A program made the position numbers and the translations under genes. Source: Anaspis maculata (taxonomy: Eukaryota; Arthropoda; Insecta; Coleoptera; Scraptiidae). From it: 64,000 bases of DNA. The notes beneath the pieces were generated by a model. It did no database searches and was not told the origin of the DNA. It saw nothing but the letters and a program-made list of their open reading frames with translations. Shown here piece by piece: positions 34,573 to 47,234 of this stretch (position 1 is its first letter; every line of letters begins with the position of its first letter). The stretch lies in the NCBI GenBank assembly GCA_949128115.1, contig OX421966.1:56603416-56667415 (forward strand), given 5' to 3'.

Positions 34573-35487
34573 ACATACCGTCTGTTTATTGTTTTAGACC
34601 CCAGCCCGTAGCACCTTTATTATGGGTTTCACACCCAATATACTATATATTTTTGAAATCAGAAAAATTAGATCTTTCGAGTGATGATACTATAGCTACG
34701 ATGATACGTCAAATAATTTTTGACAAATGACAGAATAATACTTGTGATACATCATTTTGAAGCCCATAAAATTCTGAACAGAACTGTGTTTTTATTTTAG
34801 AAATAGGGTGTTTTTTACAGCTTCTAGGGGTTTTTCAATAGGAAAAAATGTCAATTCCAGAAATAGCCACCCAATAGGTAATAGGTATTTTTTATTTTAG
34901 CTAATGATGATGATCTGATTCTCAAGTCGTCCAAATTGTTGGGAAACTCTATAAACACCTCATCTTTCAGGTAAGCTCATAAAAAAAATCGAGGGGGCAT
35001 ATCTGGCAAGCTCGGATGTCATCGCGTTGGGCCGGTAGATCCAATTCACTGATCGTCGAATCTTGTATTCAAGGAACAAGGAGGCGGTCATTTCGAGCAA
35101 CTTCTTGTGGACATTTTTTGTTTCATTGTGATTAATTAATAATTATTCATCATTAGTTAACATTAAAAATGGGTACCTGCTCTACCTACTTACTTATTAT
35201 GTATTTCTGAAATTCTACATTTTTTCATGTTGAAAGACTCCTAGAAGCTGTAAAAGACACCCTATTTCAAAAATGAAAACTAAGTTCTCCACAGAATTTC
35301 ATGGGCTTTAAAATTATGTATCACAAGTACTTTTCCGTCAATTGTCAAAAAATGACATCTGTCAAAAATAATTTGACATATCATTATTCGAAAGATCTTG
35401 TTTTTGTGATTTCAAAAATATATAATATACTGGGTGTGAAACCCATAATAAAAGTGCTACGCCTAAAATAAAAAACGGACGGTATGT
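34573..35487. mobile_element. 915-bp element with about 270-bp inverted arms
   Basis: The ends are ACATACCGTC and its complement GACGGTATGT. The arms pair through the AAACCCATAATA, GAAAGATCT and CACCCTATTT blocks (34,573-34,845 and about 35,220-35,487), with indels. The centre is not coding. It is a non-autonomous DNA or foldback-type element; no clear target duplication is seen. Confidence 0.8.
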
Positions 35488-37073
35488 GAATTTTTGTTCA
35501 AAACGACCCTTCAGGTGGGAAGTTGAAATTAGAGAAAAACGAGGAGAAAAAGATTGAAAATATTTTGCAGGAAATTGGAAATTTTGTCAGGAGAATTTGA
35601 ATTTTCCGAGAAAACCTCAAATCTTATTCCATATCATCTTATTGTAGAAATCGGCAACTAAGGCTCCACTTTAAACTCTATCATTCGGTCTCGAAAACCC
35701 AGGCCGGTTTTACATTTTCAACCGGAAAATTCCCGGGAAATTGAAAAAAAAGTTGGAAAATGTTCAAGAACCCAGTTACCTCTTGCTTAAAAAAAATGGT
35801 GAAAATCTGTTCACGGGATGAGAAGTTGGAAAATTTGCAGTTCTTCCAGAGAGGAAAACTCGAAAACCGTGGGTCCGATTTCAAAAGTTTTTCCTCCAAA
35901 AATTATTTCAATGTTTTCTCAAACTTTCATTCCCAGCATGTCTTAACATGTCGGCCAACCAGAACTGTGTCGATTTTGAAAATAGGCCTACACGACACCC
36001 AATCCAATCTACTTTCGATATCAGTTGGAATTATTCGAAAAAAAGATCCCCGAGCAGGAATCTGAAAAAAAAGTGGTGTCCTGCATCAAAAGCGAATCGT
36101 TCTGGTCAAAGCCCGGGTGAGAGGCCCTCTTGGGTGGCAACGGCTAGGAGAAATTTTGAAAATTCATAACGCCCGACTGGAAAATGGTGGAAAACTGCAA
36201 CTGCATCATTGATAATGATAATTTACTCTTTTGTTGTGTTCCTTCCTGTCCAATTTGGCTCCAATCAATCGGATAGATTTTGAATAATTAAATGGTAAAG
36301 TTGTAAAATTTCACATTTTTAATTATTTGACAGATGACGGATAGAGCAATACCTTAAACTGTTCTGAATACAGTTTTTCAAGGGTTTTCAAACGATATAC
36401 TGCAAGTAAAGTTCCGTAAGATATAGTTTCTGACATTTGTTGATAGTGACACTTCTGTTTGACAGGTGACGGCCAAAAACTAATGGGCTCTTTCCAGAGA
36501 AAAAGCATGTCCGCATACCAGATTTCAAGTCGATCGGGTCAACGTTGCGGCAGTTATAGTGGAAGATCACAGACCGACAGACACACAGACAGACAGACAG
36601 ACATCATTCTGAAAATGATCCTAATCGTCTTGGGGGGCCTCAAAATGGATATATCCGTCGAAATCTCAAAACTTTTTTCTGCACGATTACAATACTTTCC
36701 CTTCCATGTTGGTGGGGGGGGTCGAGAAAGTAAAATGACGAGCTGAGATTTTCACTTCCAGTTTTGCTTGTGGGAAGAGTAGTGCGTACTCACCGAGAAA
36801 ATTATACAGCATCAACAGCAATCAGGAACGCAACTTGAAAAATTCAACTTTTTGGAGAAGAACCTAAAGTTTTCCATGTTTTATTCCCAAACAGTTTGAC
36901 CAATCTCGACCAAATTTGGGGAGGAGGTAGAGTGAAACGCTTGCACAGGAACATAAGCGCGGCTCATGATTTGGAAATGAATTGATAAAAACCGGCTCAC
37001 GGTAACTTTTTTTCTTGTTTTGATGAGAGGAAGCTGCCCTACAACGTTGTCGGTGTATTTTCGGGACACGCTG
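35488..37073. other. Non-coding with an ACAG microsatellite
   Basis: No gene recognised. The segment 36,520-36,660 contains TCGGGTCAACGTTGCGGCAG and a CAGA/ACAG run (36,572-36,603), a composition often seen in insect interspersed repeats, but the borders are not visible. Confidence 0.45.
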
Positions 37074-39060
37074 TATATCAAGTACTAGCTGAATTTAATT
37101 GAATGACAAAGGAATTGGACTACAGTCTTGACCAATTTGGTTGCGCTGCAATTAAATTAATCACTTTTGAACGAAGGTACTCAACGAAAAACCGGCTGCG
37201 ATGTTGGGTGTTCTCTCCAGCTCGGTTGTACCTCCCAGGTGAGGTTTGCAATCCCAAAGCAAAACAGTAATTCGGAATCCCGAGATTGAATTTCTACGAT
37301 CCCAGGATTGATACTGAAAATTACTCAACTACTTCTGGTTAGCTTTCTTGGATCGGTGTCGTTTTGGAGCACCACTACGCGATGAATAGTGGCGTCGTGG
37401 CTTGCTGATAACATCGGCGTAGTCAACAATTGCAACAGTCTCGGGTGCGCGTCCGGTGTTCCGGCAAAAAAATAGTATATTATATACCAAGGTTGAGAAG
37501 TGAGTTATTATAGCGTGAGCACAGCGGCGAGGGAGATACGTGCGAAGGCTATAATAGCCTTCTCAAGCGCGGTTTATATACGATTTTTTTCACTACTAGC
37601 AAAGCAGATCCGATTTGCGAAGTTCCAAAATTTTACAAAAAAAGCTCTGCAGTTATTGTAGATGTCAATTAATACCAAGTAGACTTTTCGAGCATTTTGA
37701 AAGTTTTCAACTTCAAATACTATTCGACGGGGTGATGATGACAATGAATGACGGTCGCGAGACACCTTTCGAATTGTGCGAGGCAGCAGATAAGGTCACC
37801 AATGACTTCTGTCAGCAAAATAAAAAACCAAAAACGATTTAGGTACATGAAAACGTATGCAACTTTCAAGAACTGGTCCCTTTTGAGAAAACTGCATACT
37901 CTAACAATAACAGATTGTAAATGATATGTGTGCTGATCGAGAAGTGAACACAGGTAATTGGGAAATAATTCCAAAAAAGTAAATAATGTGAGGTTATATG
38001 TTGTACTGACCAACTGACCATTCGGACTTTAGCTGCTTTTTCACAAAACCAACCAAATTCACGTACACCACATCAAGTTCTTCATTAAATAAGACCCGGT
38101 CAAACAATTTCTCGACCTTTTCGTGTAAATGAGCTGCCGTTGTCCAAAATTTGAGAGACTCAAACGCCAAGTCGCCAAACGTCAATCATACGAAGCGGTT
38201 GATAATATGCACGGCCTGTTTGATTGTGTGCGTTAATCGGACGAAGCGGTTAATAATATGCCCGGCCTATCTGATTTTACAAGAGGTTGTGAAATTTCAC
38301 TTCACGACCTCTAAACAGGTCAATAATAGCATACTTCACAGCTAGTAGTGAAAAAAACATATTATTTTCGCTCCATCAGCTGTCAACGGCAAATTTTGGT
38401 TTTCCACGGCCCAGAGCTGGATTACTAATTTTCTTGCGTGCGATTTTACGTGTACGTCATAGTAATAAAAAAAAGTTGGGTCCACGATTCCTTGTTTAGG
38501 AGGGGGTACGTGACAGGACGGACAGACCGATAGACGAATAGACGGACGCCAAGGTGTGGCTAATAGCGATTTTTCCAAAACTAGAATTTGTAATCCAGCT
38601 CTGGGCCGTGGAAAACCAATTTTCCGTTAACAGCTGATGGAGCGAAAATAATCTGTTTTTTTTTGCCGGAACACCGGACGCGAACCCGAGACTGTTGCAG
38701 TTGTTGACTACGCCGATGTTATCAGCAAGCCACGACGCCACTATTCATCGCGTAGTGGTGTTCCAAAACGACACCGATCCAAGAAAGCTGGCCAGAAGTA
38801 GTCGAGTAATTTTCAGAATCAGTCCCTGAATCGGAGAAATTCAATCTCGGGATTCCGAATTACTGTTTTGCTTCGGGAACCCCACCTGGGAGATACGACC
38901 GAGCTGAAGAGGACATCCAACATCGCAGCCGGTTTTTCGTTGAGTACCTTCTTTCAAATGTGATAAATTCAATTGGTCATCGACACAGCGCAACCAAATT
39001 GGTCAAGACTGTAGTCTAGTTCCTTTGCCACTCAATTAAATTCAGCTAGTACTTGATATA
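37074..39060. mobile_element. 2.0-kb element with about 400-bp inverted arms
   Basis: The ends TATATCAAGTACTAGCTGAA and its complement bound the element. The arms are 37,074-37,473 and 38,658-39,060 and carry the same TTGCAACAGTCTCGGG-type and CGATGAATAGTGGCG-type blocks inverted. Pairing is high, with scattered differences. The 1.2-kb interior has no recognisable coding sequence and includes a second, smaller inverted element at its right end. No target duplication could be fixed. Confidence 0.85.
38350..38660. repeat. About 310-bp nested inverted-repeat element
   Basis: The left arm (ATTATTTTCGCTCCATCAGC, then GGTTTTCCACGGCCCAGAGC) recurs inverted at 38,590-38,660. The arms are about 75 bp and the interior about 155 bp, including a degenerate GACGGACAGACCGATAGACG run. 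It abuts the inner end of the right arm of the larger element. Confidence 0.8.
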
Positions 39061-41540
39061 TACTTTCAACTTTCAAGTTTGTCAATTTCTTCTTGTGTGT
39101 TATTCAATACATTCAATCATGAGTGCAGAACGTCTTGTTTGCTAAACTTCGTCTCCAATCAAAGTGGAGGGGTATCCCCACTGTAAGTGTATGGGGTACC
39201 AAAGTTCAGCTATTTGGAATGCATTAAAGTAGTCAGCGATATGCTCGCTAACCCAGGCGGACCAACGGCTCCATGTGCTTTCTGTGGCACAGGGGTAGCT
39301 TAGGTTGTTGACACTGAAGGGTCGCCATTTAATATAATGACCTCGCGAAACGTTGCTTCATTTTGAAGTATTGTTTGACCAATACTTAAGTCCGCGCTAC
39401 GCTATCTCTTGCAATCAGGAAATTTCAAAGTGCTCAAACCGTGCTATTTTATAATAATATGATTGGTCTCAATGGTCGAGAATGCGACATTTGATTGGTA
39501 ACAATAAGTAAATGTTGAATGGAATAGCCTCGTGAGAAAATAAAGCCTCCCATTAGCGTTAATTAGCTTCAAATCAACAGACACCCGGAACTAGGAATTT
39601 TTTTGGGCGCTAGTAATAATCTTTATCATAATAACGTTGAGAATTTCACAAAATGTAATCAATAATTAATTAAAGTATTCGTATAATAATGGCGTTTTTA
39701 AACAAAATGTGCAAAATCCATGGCGGAAACTACACACCCATAAAGTGTGCCACATGTGATTATTTCGGCCGGTCGTGCTTTTGTTTACGATCGGAAAATC
39801 CGCCTCCTTGCGGTTTTACTAAATTAAAACAAAGTTTCTTGCACGCTTCTGTCAACAATTATTGAAATCAGAAAAAATGTATTCATTATAAAATAACTTA
39901 ATAATATAGTGGTAAATCGTGGTAAATATTTACCATGATACCATGAAAATACGTAAATATAGTAAGAAGTATATTATCTAAACAGTAATGTAAGTACCTA
40001 CCTAATCAATTTAACACCTTGTTATGACCTCCAGTATTCCCATGGATCGAGGGGGTTTCCTAAATGGGTGCGGTTTCCTTAGAATCGAAGAATTAATTTA
40101 ATATTAGGTAAAAATTAACGGTAGATATCAAGTTTGAAAAACCAAAATGACGAAATGTAACGGAAAAACGTGTAACTATCCCGTGTTATAAATGTACCTA
40201 CCTCGAACGTATCAAGCTGGAATGTTTTCGGATCAGTAAAACCATGTTCATTAGATCACGTTTTGAAATTTTACGATTTTACGTTTCACCTCGTGTTTTA
40301 CGATGAGCAGAAATTTACTACAAAACGCATACCTTTTTTTTATTTTACTACCGCTTATTTATTTATTTGTACAAATTTTTGTTTTTATTGCCTCAAACAC
40401 TCAATCAAGAACACGTCAAACTTACATTATTCCAAGAATAAATGCCTAGCTTGATTCTCGCTTCTCTAATTCCGCATTTCACCTAAATTAAGGCCAAAAA
40501 TCTAGAGATTTAAATCTCGAGCCGGATCAGTGATGCCCGGATTTCATAATATATGGGATGATGATGATGTTCATGAAAAAAAAAACGATAGAGAAGAGGG
40601 CAAGAGGGGCCTTTCTATAGAGAAGGAAGGATGAATCTGGGGCACGTCCCAGAGAGAAAAGACCCGGTATAAGTGTACACACGGATCTGCGCCCGTGAAA
40701 CGGGGCCAACAGCCCAGGCACTTTTACTTTTCGACCCGAGAGACGACGAATAGCGTTTTGGCTTGCTTGGCTTGGCACGGGCACAACGCCGCCGAAGCCG
40801 GATCTCTACTCGCCGAATGAATGTCAATGTTGTCCTCTCGCGGTGATAATATACAAATTTTATTTAACATTATAAAAATTCTTTTTTTTTTTTCTTACGG
40901 GTGAAATGTGAAACGAACAAAAAACTACAGCAAGCTGTGCGGTATTTGATTGTTTCCATTCATGATTCCATGAATGAATGAATAATGATCGATTCGTTCT
41001 CGCTGTTGTCATGGGAACCTGTCGAAGGCTTGTTTCGAAAATGACGCCGCAATCCGTTACATCCGTTTTGTACATTGAGGGCTCAATTGAGGGTTTTGTA
41101 GCAGAGCAGGCTTGACATGTTCTTTTTTTTTTCAAAGATTCAAGAACATGTAGAAAACGCTCGAGAAAACTCGTCACTTCCATAGAAGGTCGTAGAGAAA
41201 AGTATTTTCAAACGCCCCTCCGGAAAATCATCCTCCACAGACCGATTTTTCGGCTGAACATTTTACAGGCCTAGTCCGGAAAAAAATCATATAAATCGTC
41301 TTTGAAAACTATAATCAATTTCACGGCTTTCTGCATTAGAGCAAGCTATGGAAAAAATGAGTTGCGTTGGTACGAATGGCACGTTGACGACTTGTTGGCA
41401 GCTAGCTGTCTTCATGTGCAATTTTCAATGTTACATTGTCACCGTCTTGGGGAGTCATGTACGCGAAAGTGAAAATTTTCGAAATATGCGAGGAATTTTT
41501 TGTTTCCTTTGAGTGATTTGCACTGTGGACGATATGGGAC
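39061..41540. other. Non-coding, nothing recognised
   Basis: AT-rich. The 40,600-40,830 patch is more GC-rich with a minus-strand frame of 70 codons, but no domain and no splice evidence. Confidence 0.45.
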
Positions 41541-42410
41541 ATTAGTCTTTTTCGAGCGAATAACCGTTCATGACCGGTTACACATGGTTATAGAATTTGA
41601 CGTTTGAGCGAGGATTCATCACCGGTTATACATTTCATAACCTGGTCATGAAGCTGGTTATTGTTATGATGGGGGAACAAATTGTGGCGGCAACAGATTT
41701 GAATTTGAAACAAGCAGCGGTCCAGAATTTTCAATCGTGAAACGTACCTAACCTAACCTCAAAAACTTGACAACTTGACTTGGCGACGAGAAGAATCATC
41801 GAAGACGATGGACTCATCTGCGATAGACCCACAAGAACATCGGGTTATCCAGATGTCCGATGGCCGCCTGATGGTGGTTTAATCCTGAAAGTACTTGTCA
41901 TACCTTCTATTTATATAGTAGAAATATGATAGTTGATTTTCAATTCAATTCAATATAACTATTTATTGTTCCTTCGGTATTACACCACGAATAAGAAAGC
42001 AAACAGGATTTCATAGAAATTGTATGTGTGATGTGATCACGATGCACGTGTGATCCACAAAATTCGTAATCAGGGCCCTGATTGGGGCCCACCCGAGTGA
42101 CTTCGGAAACGAGATGTTCATCGATTCAAGTTACTGGATTGGCTGAATGACTGAATTTTTCACCTTCAAAGCCATCCTAGATTACGAATGGTTTAAGTAC
42201 ACGGTATGTAACAGAGACAAGTACAAGTACGTAACTATTTGGAGCTATCCAGTCCCTCTTTTACCGCCAAATGCTGATAACCAAAGTTATAACCGCAACG
42301 TTTTAGCGAGAAATGTCAGATGTCAAAAAAATGACAGTATCTGTCAATCTAATGTCAACCGCTAATAACCAACCGGTTACAAAAAGTTACTCGCTCGAAA
42401 AAGACTATAG
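41541..42410. mobile_element. 870-bp element with short terminal inverted repeats
   Basis: The left end TAGTCTTTTTCGAGCGAATA and the right end (reverse complement TAGTCTTTTTCGAGCGAGTA) form inverted repeats of about 22 bp. Subterminal ACCGGTTA motifs occur on both sides. The interior is non-coding, so this would be a non-autonomous DNA transposon. Confidence 0.65.
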
Positions 42411-45400
42411 TCTTCACTGGTTGATGGGTCTTCGCCAAGGCTATTAGGTGTTTGCCGGCCACTGAGAAAATTATGCGATATGATTATGCGATGATATTTT
42501 ACTTTCCCGACCCCCGCTGATGGAAGGTAAAGTATTTTTCCTACGACTACCTACGAAAGTGACCCCTTTCACACGCTATTATAGTAGGCCCGAAAGTTGT
42601 CGATTACGTCAACTTACCCAACCTGTGCGTTAGGAGCCGTGCGTTATTATAACGCACAGTTCATTCGGACCACGAAACAATACGAATTTAAACGACGACT
42701 TATCCACAATTTTGAAAAACCGGCTTTCACCACCCTAACTCTGATTCACAGGCAAATCGACTATAATTCGCACCTACAGGACTGGCCTCAGTCATATCCT
42801 CTCAACCGATAGTATGGGTTTGACATGCTTATATAACCTTATCGAACCTAACCCTAGCGGTGAGATGTATAAAAATAAAAATCCTACATAATTTCGTTTC
42901 AACAACAGTAATTGTGAAGTTATGGATGAAATTCTCACCTACACTTATAAAGCAGAATAATTCTTTGGTAGCAATTCAAATGTGACCACAAAAGATTAAA
43001 TGAGGGTTCATTTAGAAATCTTGAGCTGCACCAGCCCCAACCAATACACCCAAATACTTTGAATCAAGTTAACTTACTAAAATGTCAAAATGACGGTTGA
43101 AATGTCACTAATTTCATTACTGGATTTTCAATGTTCTCACAAGGAGACGTTGTTAATAAATGAAGTCCCATACACTTGCTGATGACCAAAACGTACCTTT
43201 CCCGGCTGGTAGCCGGGGCCTTGGGCCACGATTGCTCTTAAAAGGATAAAAGAAATGATTCGTGTCCTTTAATAATGACGGTTTTGACCGGCTCACGAAA
43301 ATACCCTGATAGCTTGATGGTGAAAGACGCTTCCTCCGACCCTGCCTGCTGCAACAGGCGCGAGGCGTGTGTCCAGAGGGCACGAGTTCAATTCCTGCGA
43401 TTCCCCAAAAATTTTTTATGAAAAAGATCATTTTTTATATTTTGAAAGCAATCTAAATTTGAAATACTGGTTTTTGATGGGATTCTTGATTTTTTTTGCG
43501 ATAATTCGGTGTACCGCTTGCTTCTAAGATGCTCAAGCATAACAACAGCCACAGGCAGGCTTTGTCAGAGAATAACGGTGTTTTTCGGAAAAAAATCGGA
43601 ATATATGAAAAAATATTAGTAGTTACATATTGTTGAATCTGGGTGGTCAGAGAAGTGGTGTTTTTCGAGAAAAAATTGAAAATTGTGAAAAAATTATTAT
43701 TTATCCACTGGTTTTTATAAAATCTACGTTTACAGAAAAACACGAAAGTGACGTCTTAATTTGAATGTAATTTTCTCCCGGTCGTAGGAAAAATAGTGTA
43801 CGTAACTCGCCGTGAAGTGTCTTACCTTCATTCGTGTGATTTCTGCACTCGGCTGCGCCTTGTGCATCAACTTACACACTCATACGTAATGTATCACTTT
43901 CCGTACTTGTTACGAAATGTACTATTGATGTAAAGGATGTCCCAAATTCGAGCCCAAATTGTTTGACTTTGCCTGGTTCTCCTACTTCTAGACTATACCT
44001 TTTCAACTTCAAATTGAGTCCAATCATTTTCAAATTGAGAATAATCAATAGCAAATTGAGAATTAACAAGTTTAAACAGGAGGGGGGGGGGGGGGAGAAT
44101 CACTATCAGATTTGGGAAAGAAATTTATTGCAACATTTCAGCAGTAGGCATTCAAAAATTTCCATAGGAACTGTAGAATTGCGGAAACACATGTGCTCTT
44201 CCGGGGCAACGGCACGTACTGCACCGTACATCAACCCTAATGGAAATGGGTGACTTGAAAAAATCGGTAAAAAATCAAGCTTTTCAGAGATATATCGGTT
44301 GGGGTAAATCCACATTACCAACCGAAGACAATTATTATGAATATTTCTGTTAAAAAGAATATTTTTTTTGATAGCTGCTTAGGCGGCTACAAAAAGTGAG
44401 TGTTTTGACCTCGGTTTTGACATCGAGTCGAAAGGTAAACATTTTCTAGAGTTTTATAATGGATGAATTGGGCTTTCGTAGCCTTTCACCCTCGCTTTTA
44501 CCACTATATTTTGATAGTGAGAAACAAAACAGCTCATCAATTATAGTGTCGATTACAGTCCTACCAAGTTGTTGTGCCTTTATGGAATCAGTTTGACAGT
44601 CATATGACAGTTTTGTCGTTCTCACTGGAAATAGTGAAAATTGTTGCTTTAACCATGCTTGAAAATTACTAGAATGGTCAATGAGGAAAACCTCGTGGGA
44701 AAACTATACACGGAATGAGCTCAAGACAAACCTAAGGCTTGTCGTATTTGATACGAAGCGAATGTTGGCTTATGGGATCTGCACTGGGTAGAGGACGCAA
44801 GGGGTTGGGCGATTTTTACGAAACACGAAAGTGGCGTGCTAGCGGAATTCGGATACGAACACTAACTTCGTAACCGATTGACGGCGTGCTCCCAGTACGA
44901 GTCGAAATCACTGGAAACGGCGGACGCTGATGCATTAGCGCCACATTCACTCGACCATGCATGGTCACGTAACAATTCCGACTTCGATTTCGACTGTTGA
45001 AACTGATTTCTTTGACACTGGGCTTGTCACTGGTGAACATTATATTGTGCCATGTTTAACGAACTCCTCAAGGATCATGCACGATTCTTATAGAAAATGA
45101 TCCCGGTCAAATTTACTGTACAGGATGGTCCATCCTAGCGTAATTATCTCATAGCGGTCTTACCTCGGGTCTTACCGTTCAAGATAGAAAAAAATATGTA
45201 AGAAAAAAGTTATATGATATGAGACTTATGACCTAAAATTATTTTCAGCTATACAGGCTGCCCCATTTTGACGGAATTGATGAAACGTCAATTTTTTGAA
45301 ATGGAACATTCTATATTTCTTGCATTTTCGTGTTCAGCTTTCACCTTGATTTCGTACAATGGTGCTTAACGTTTTAATCTGTGTTTGGACCATGGTCGAC

Positions 45401-45779
45401 ACCATGGTCGTAGCGATATCTTCGAGGATATCTTCGTTACGACCTTGGTTACGACAATGATATCCTTATGGAACTTGAAGAGGCAATCTGCCGTTTTGAA
45501 GGTGGTTGAATGGTGGTTTCTGACGAGGGTGACGGATAAAACCGGATTTCTTTATGGTTCAGCTCGTGGTTCAGGTTCGACTCCCGATTCCCAAGCTAGA
45601 CTCGACGCTAGAGCAAACTCCGAGAAAAACCTTGATAAGGACGAGAGCTGCAACCTGCAAATTGTGCGAACTATAAATTACGTCTCGCGGAAAGGCGTCG
45701 TGCGAAAAAGGCTCGGAGAAAGGCATCAAGCCCGAAGGATCAATTTGGAAGTCTTTCGCAAACGCGCACAGCAACGCTA
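42411..45779. other. Non-coding, tRNA-like fragment and poly-G run
   Basis: No gene recognised. Around 43,308-43,410 an A box-like TAGCTTGATGGTG and a B box-like GAGTTCAATTCCTG suggest an old tRNA-headed SINE fragment. A run of about 14 G lies at 44,082-44,095. Around 45,394-45,465 there are short palindromes such as GATATCTTCGAGGATATC. Confidence 0.4.
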
Positions 45780-46240
45780 GGCCGGTTTAGAGCTCGGATG
45801 GGTGGCCGCCAGTTTCTCTCATCTGGTTCTGGGTTGATAACTGCTCCTCGGGTGGTCTTGAGCAAACCCCCCCGAGTAACACGCCTGCAACCGACAGTAC
45901 GGCAAAGTGTAGAATAAAACCGACAGTCTTGCCGACAGCGTAGTGAGGGAGTTGGACGAAGTCAGAAATGTACCGGCGCAGGGCGTGGGGTGTGTTAATC
46001 ACAACTGCACCTGCGTTGGGGGGTCAAAGGCGGAGTCCAGGACAGCCGCCGTGTGCTTGTCGCCCTCAGTGCTTGGTTGAACCGATTTATCGAGCGATTT
46101 ATCAAACATCCAAGCACCACATTGTGGTTCGATGACTCAACGTGGTCTGGGAGGAGTTAGGGGGAGGAGTACAATGGACCATACAGCGAGGCCTTCATGC
46201 CAGGTAGAACTACGTTCCAGCAACTTTCCCCAATAAATCC
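45780..46240 (+). repeat. Dispersed repeat family, copy 1
   Basis: Shares ordered blocks with the minus strand of 61,130-61,440: GGATGGGTGGCCGCC versus GGATGGGCAAGCATCGCC, CACGCCTGCAACCG, CAGTACGGCAA, and a TGGTCTGGGGAGG-type block followed by TACAATGG or TACAATAG. The similarity is patchy. The GGATGGGTG(A/G)CCGCC block resembles part of the 5S rRNA internal promoter, which might point to a 5S-related retroelement; this is inference. Confidence 0.55.
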
Positions 46241-46652
46241 AGAATTCAGTCTTTCGCACAGCCGTTACAAGCAAGCCCACCTCATATTTCATTTCCAATT
46301 CACCATCCGAGGCACCATCGTTATTATTGTTGTGTTTAACCCTTCTCAGGTCTCATGGTAATAAAGTCAAGTAACGATAAGATAATAATAAACTGCGGTT
46401 AGCCACTGGCGAGGCCACTGGTTAAGTGAGACTGTTGTGGTACTCAGGTACTCTACCTATTTAGGTGTATAAAAAATATGAAGATCAAATTGCATTTCGA
46501 TAAAAATTATCAGAGCACTTCACTTTAGGTATGTGCAATATCTAAATACAGAATACCTAGGTGGTATATGAACTGATATAGGTGTAGGTACAGAGGAAGT
46601 TTACGTAAGAGTAATTTCCTTATTTCCTCATTGCTGAAGTTATTGTTATCCT
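46241..46652. other. Non-coding flank of the foldback element
   Basis: AT-rich, with several TAGGTA-type short repeats. Nothing further recognised. Confidence 0.5.
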
Positions 46653-47234
46653 TATTTACTTACGTATGTGAAGTTAGCTCCTGGGAGCCAGCTCCTCGGA
46701 GCTGGCGTCCTGAAGCTAGCTCCTAATTACAGCGGACCAAACAAATTTTGATTATGTTGTCAGAAAACGCGTTTTCGCTGGACATAACACCAGAAATAAG
46801 ATGTCATCACTTACGACATGCTTACGACGACGCATGATGGGTGATCGATCACGCGAGAATTCCCCTATACTGGAGATTTCTTCTTTGAGAACAATTTTTC
46901 CCATCTATTTCAAAATTGAAAATTATGATATTTGCAACTTTTAAAATATACAGGGTGTCGCAGAAAAAACAATCCGTTCACACCAGTTCACGCTCGAGTT
47001 CACAGTTCACACACCTCTATAATTTACTCTTCCACACGGCGATTTTTGTCAAATTTGACGCCAAATTTGACGTTGAGTTTGGTTAACTGGGCGACAACCT
47101 ATCAAGTGAGCAAGAATATTTTTGCTAGATAAAATGGCAGCCGATGAGTTATCACTCGGCGAGCGCTCTCGCTGATAGGTATGTGGCGTTCAGCCGTAGG
47201 CGGCTGAGAGCTTAGTAAGCGCTTTGTGCGGATG

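Noticed and set aside
44079..44096. Long G run as a regulatory or G-quadruplex signal
   Set aside because: A single homopolymer of about 14 G in non-coding DNA; it may be an assembly or slippage feature.
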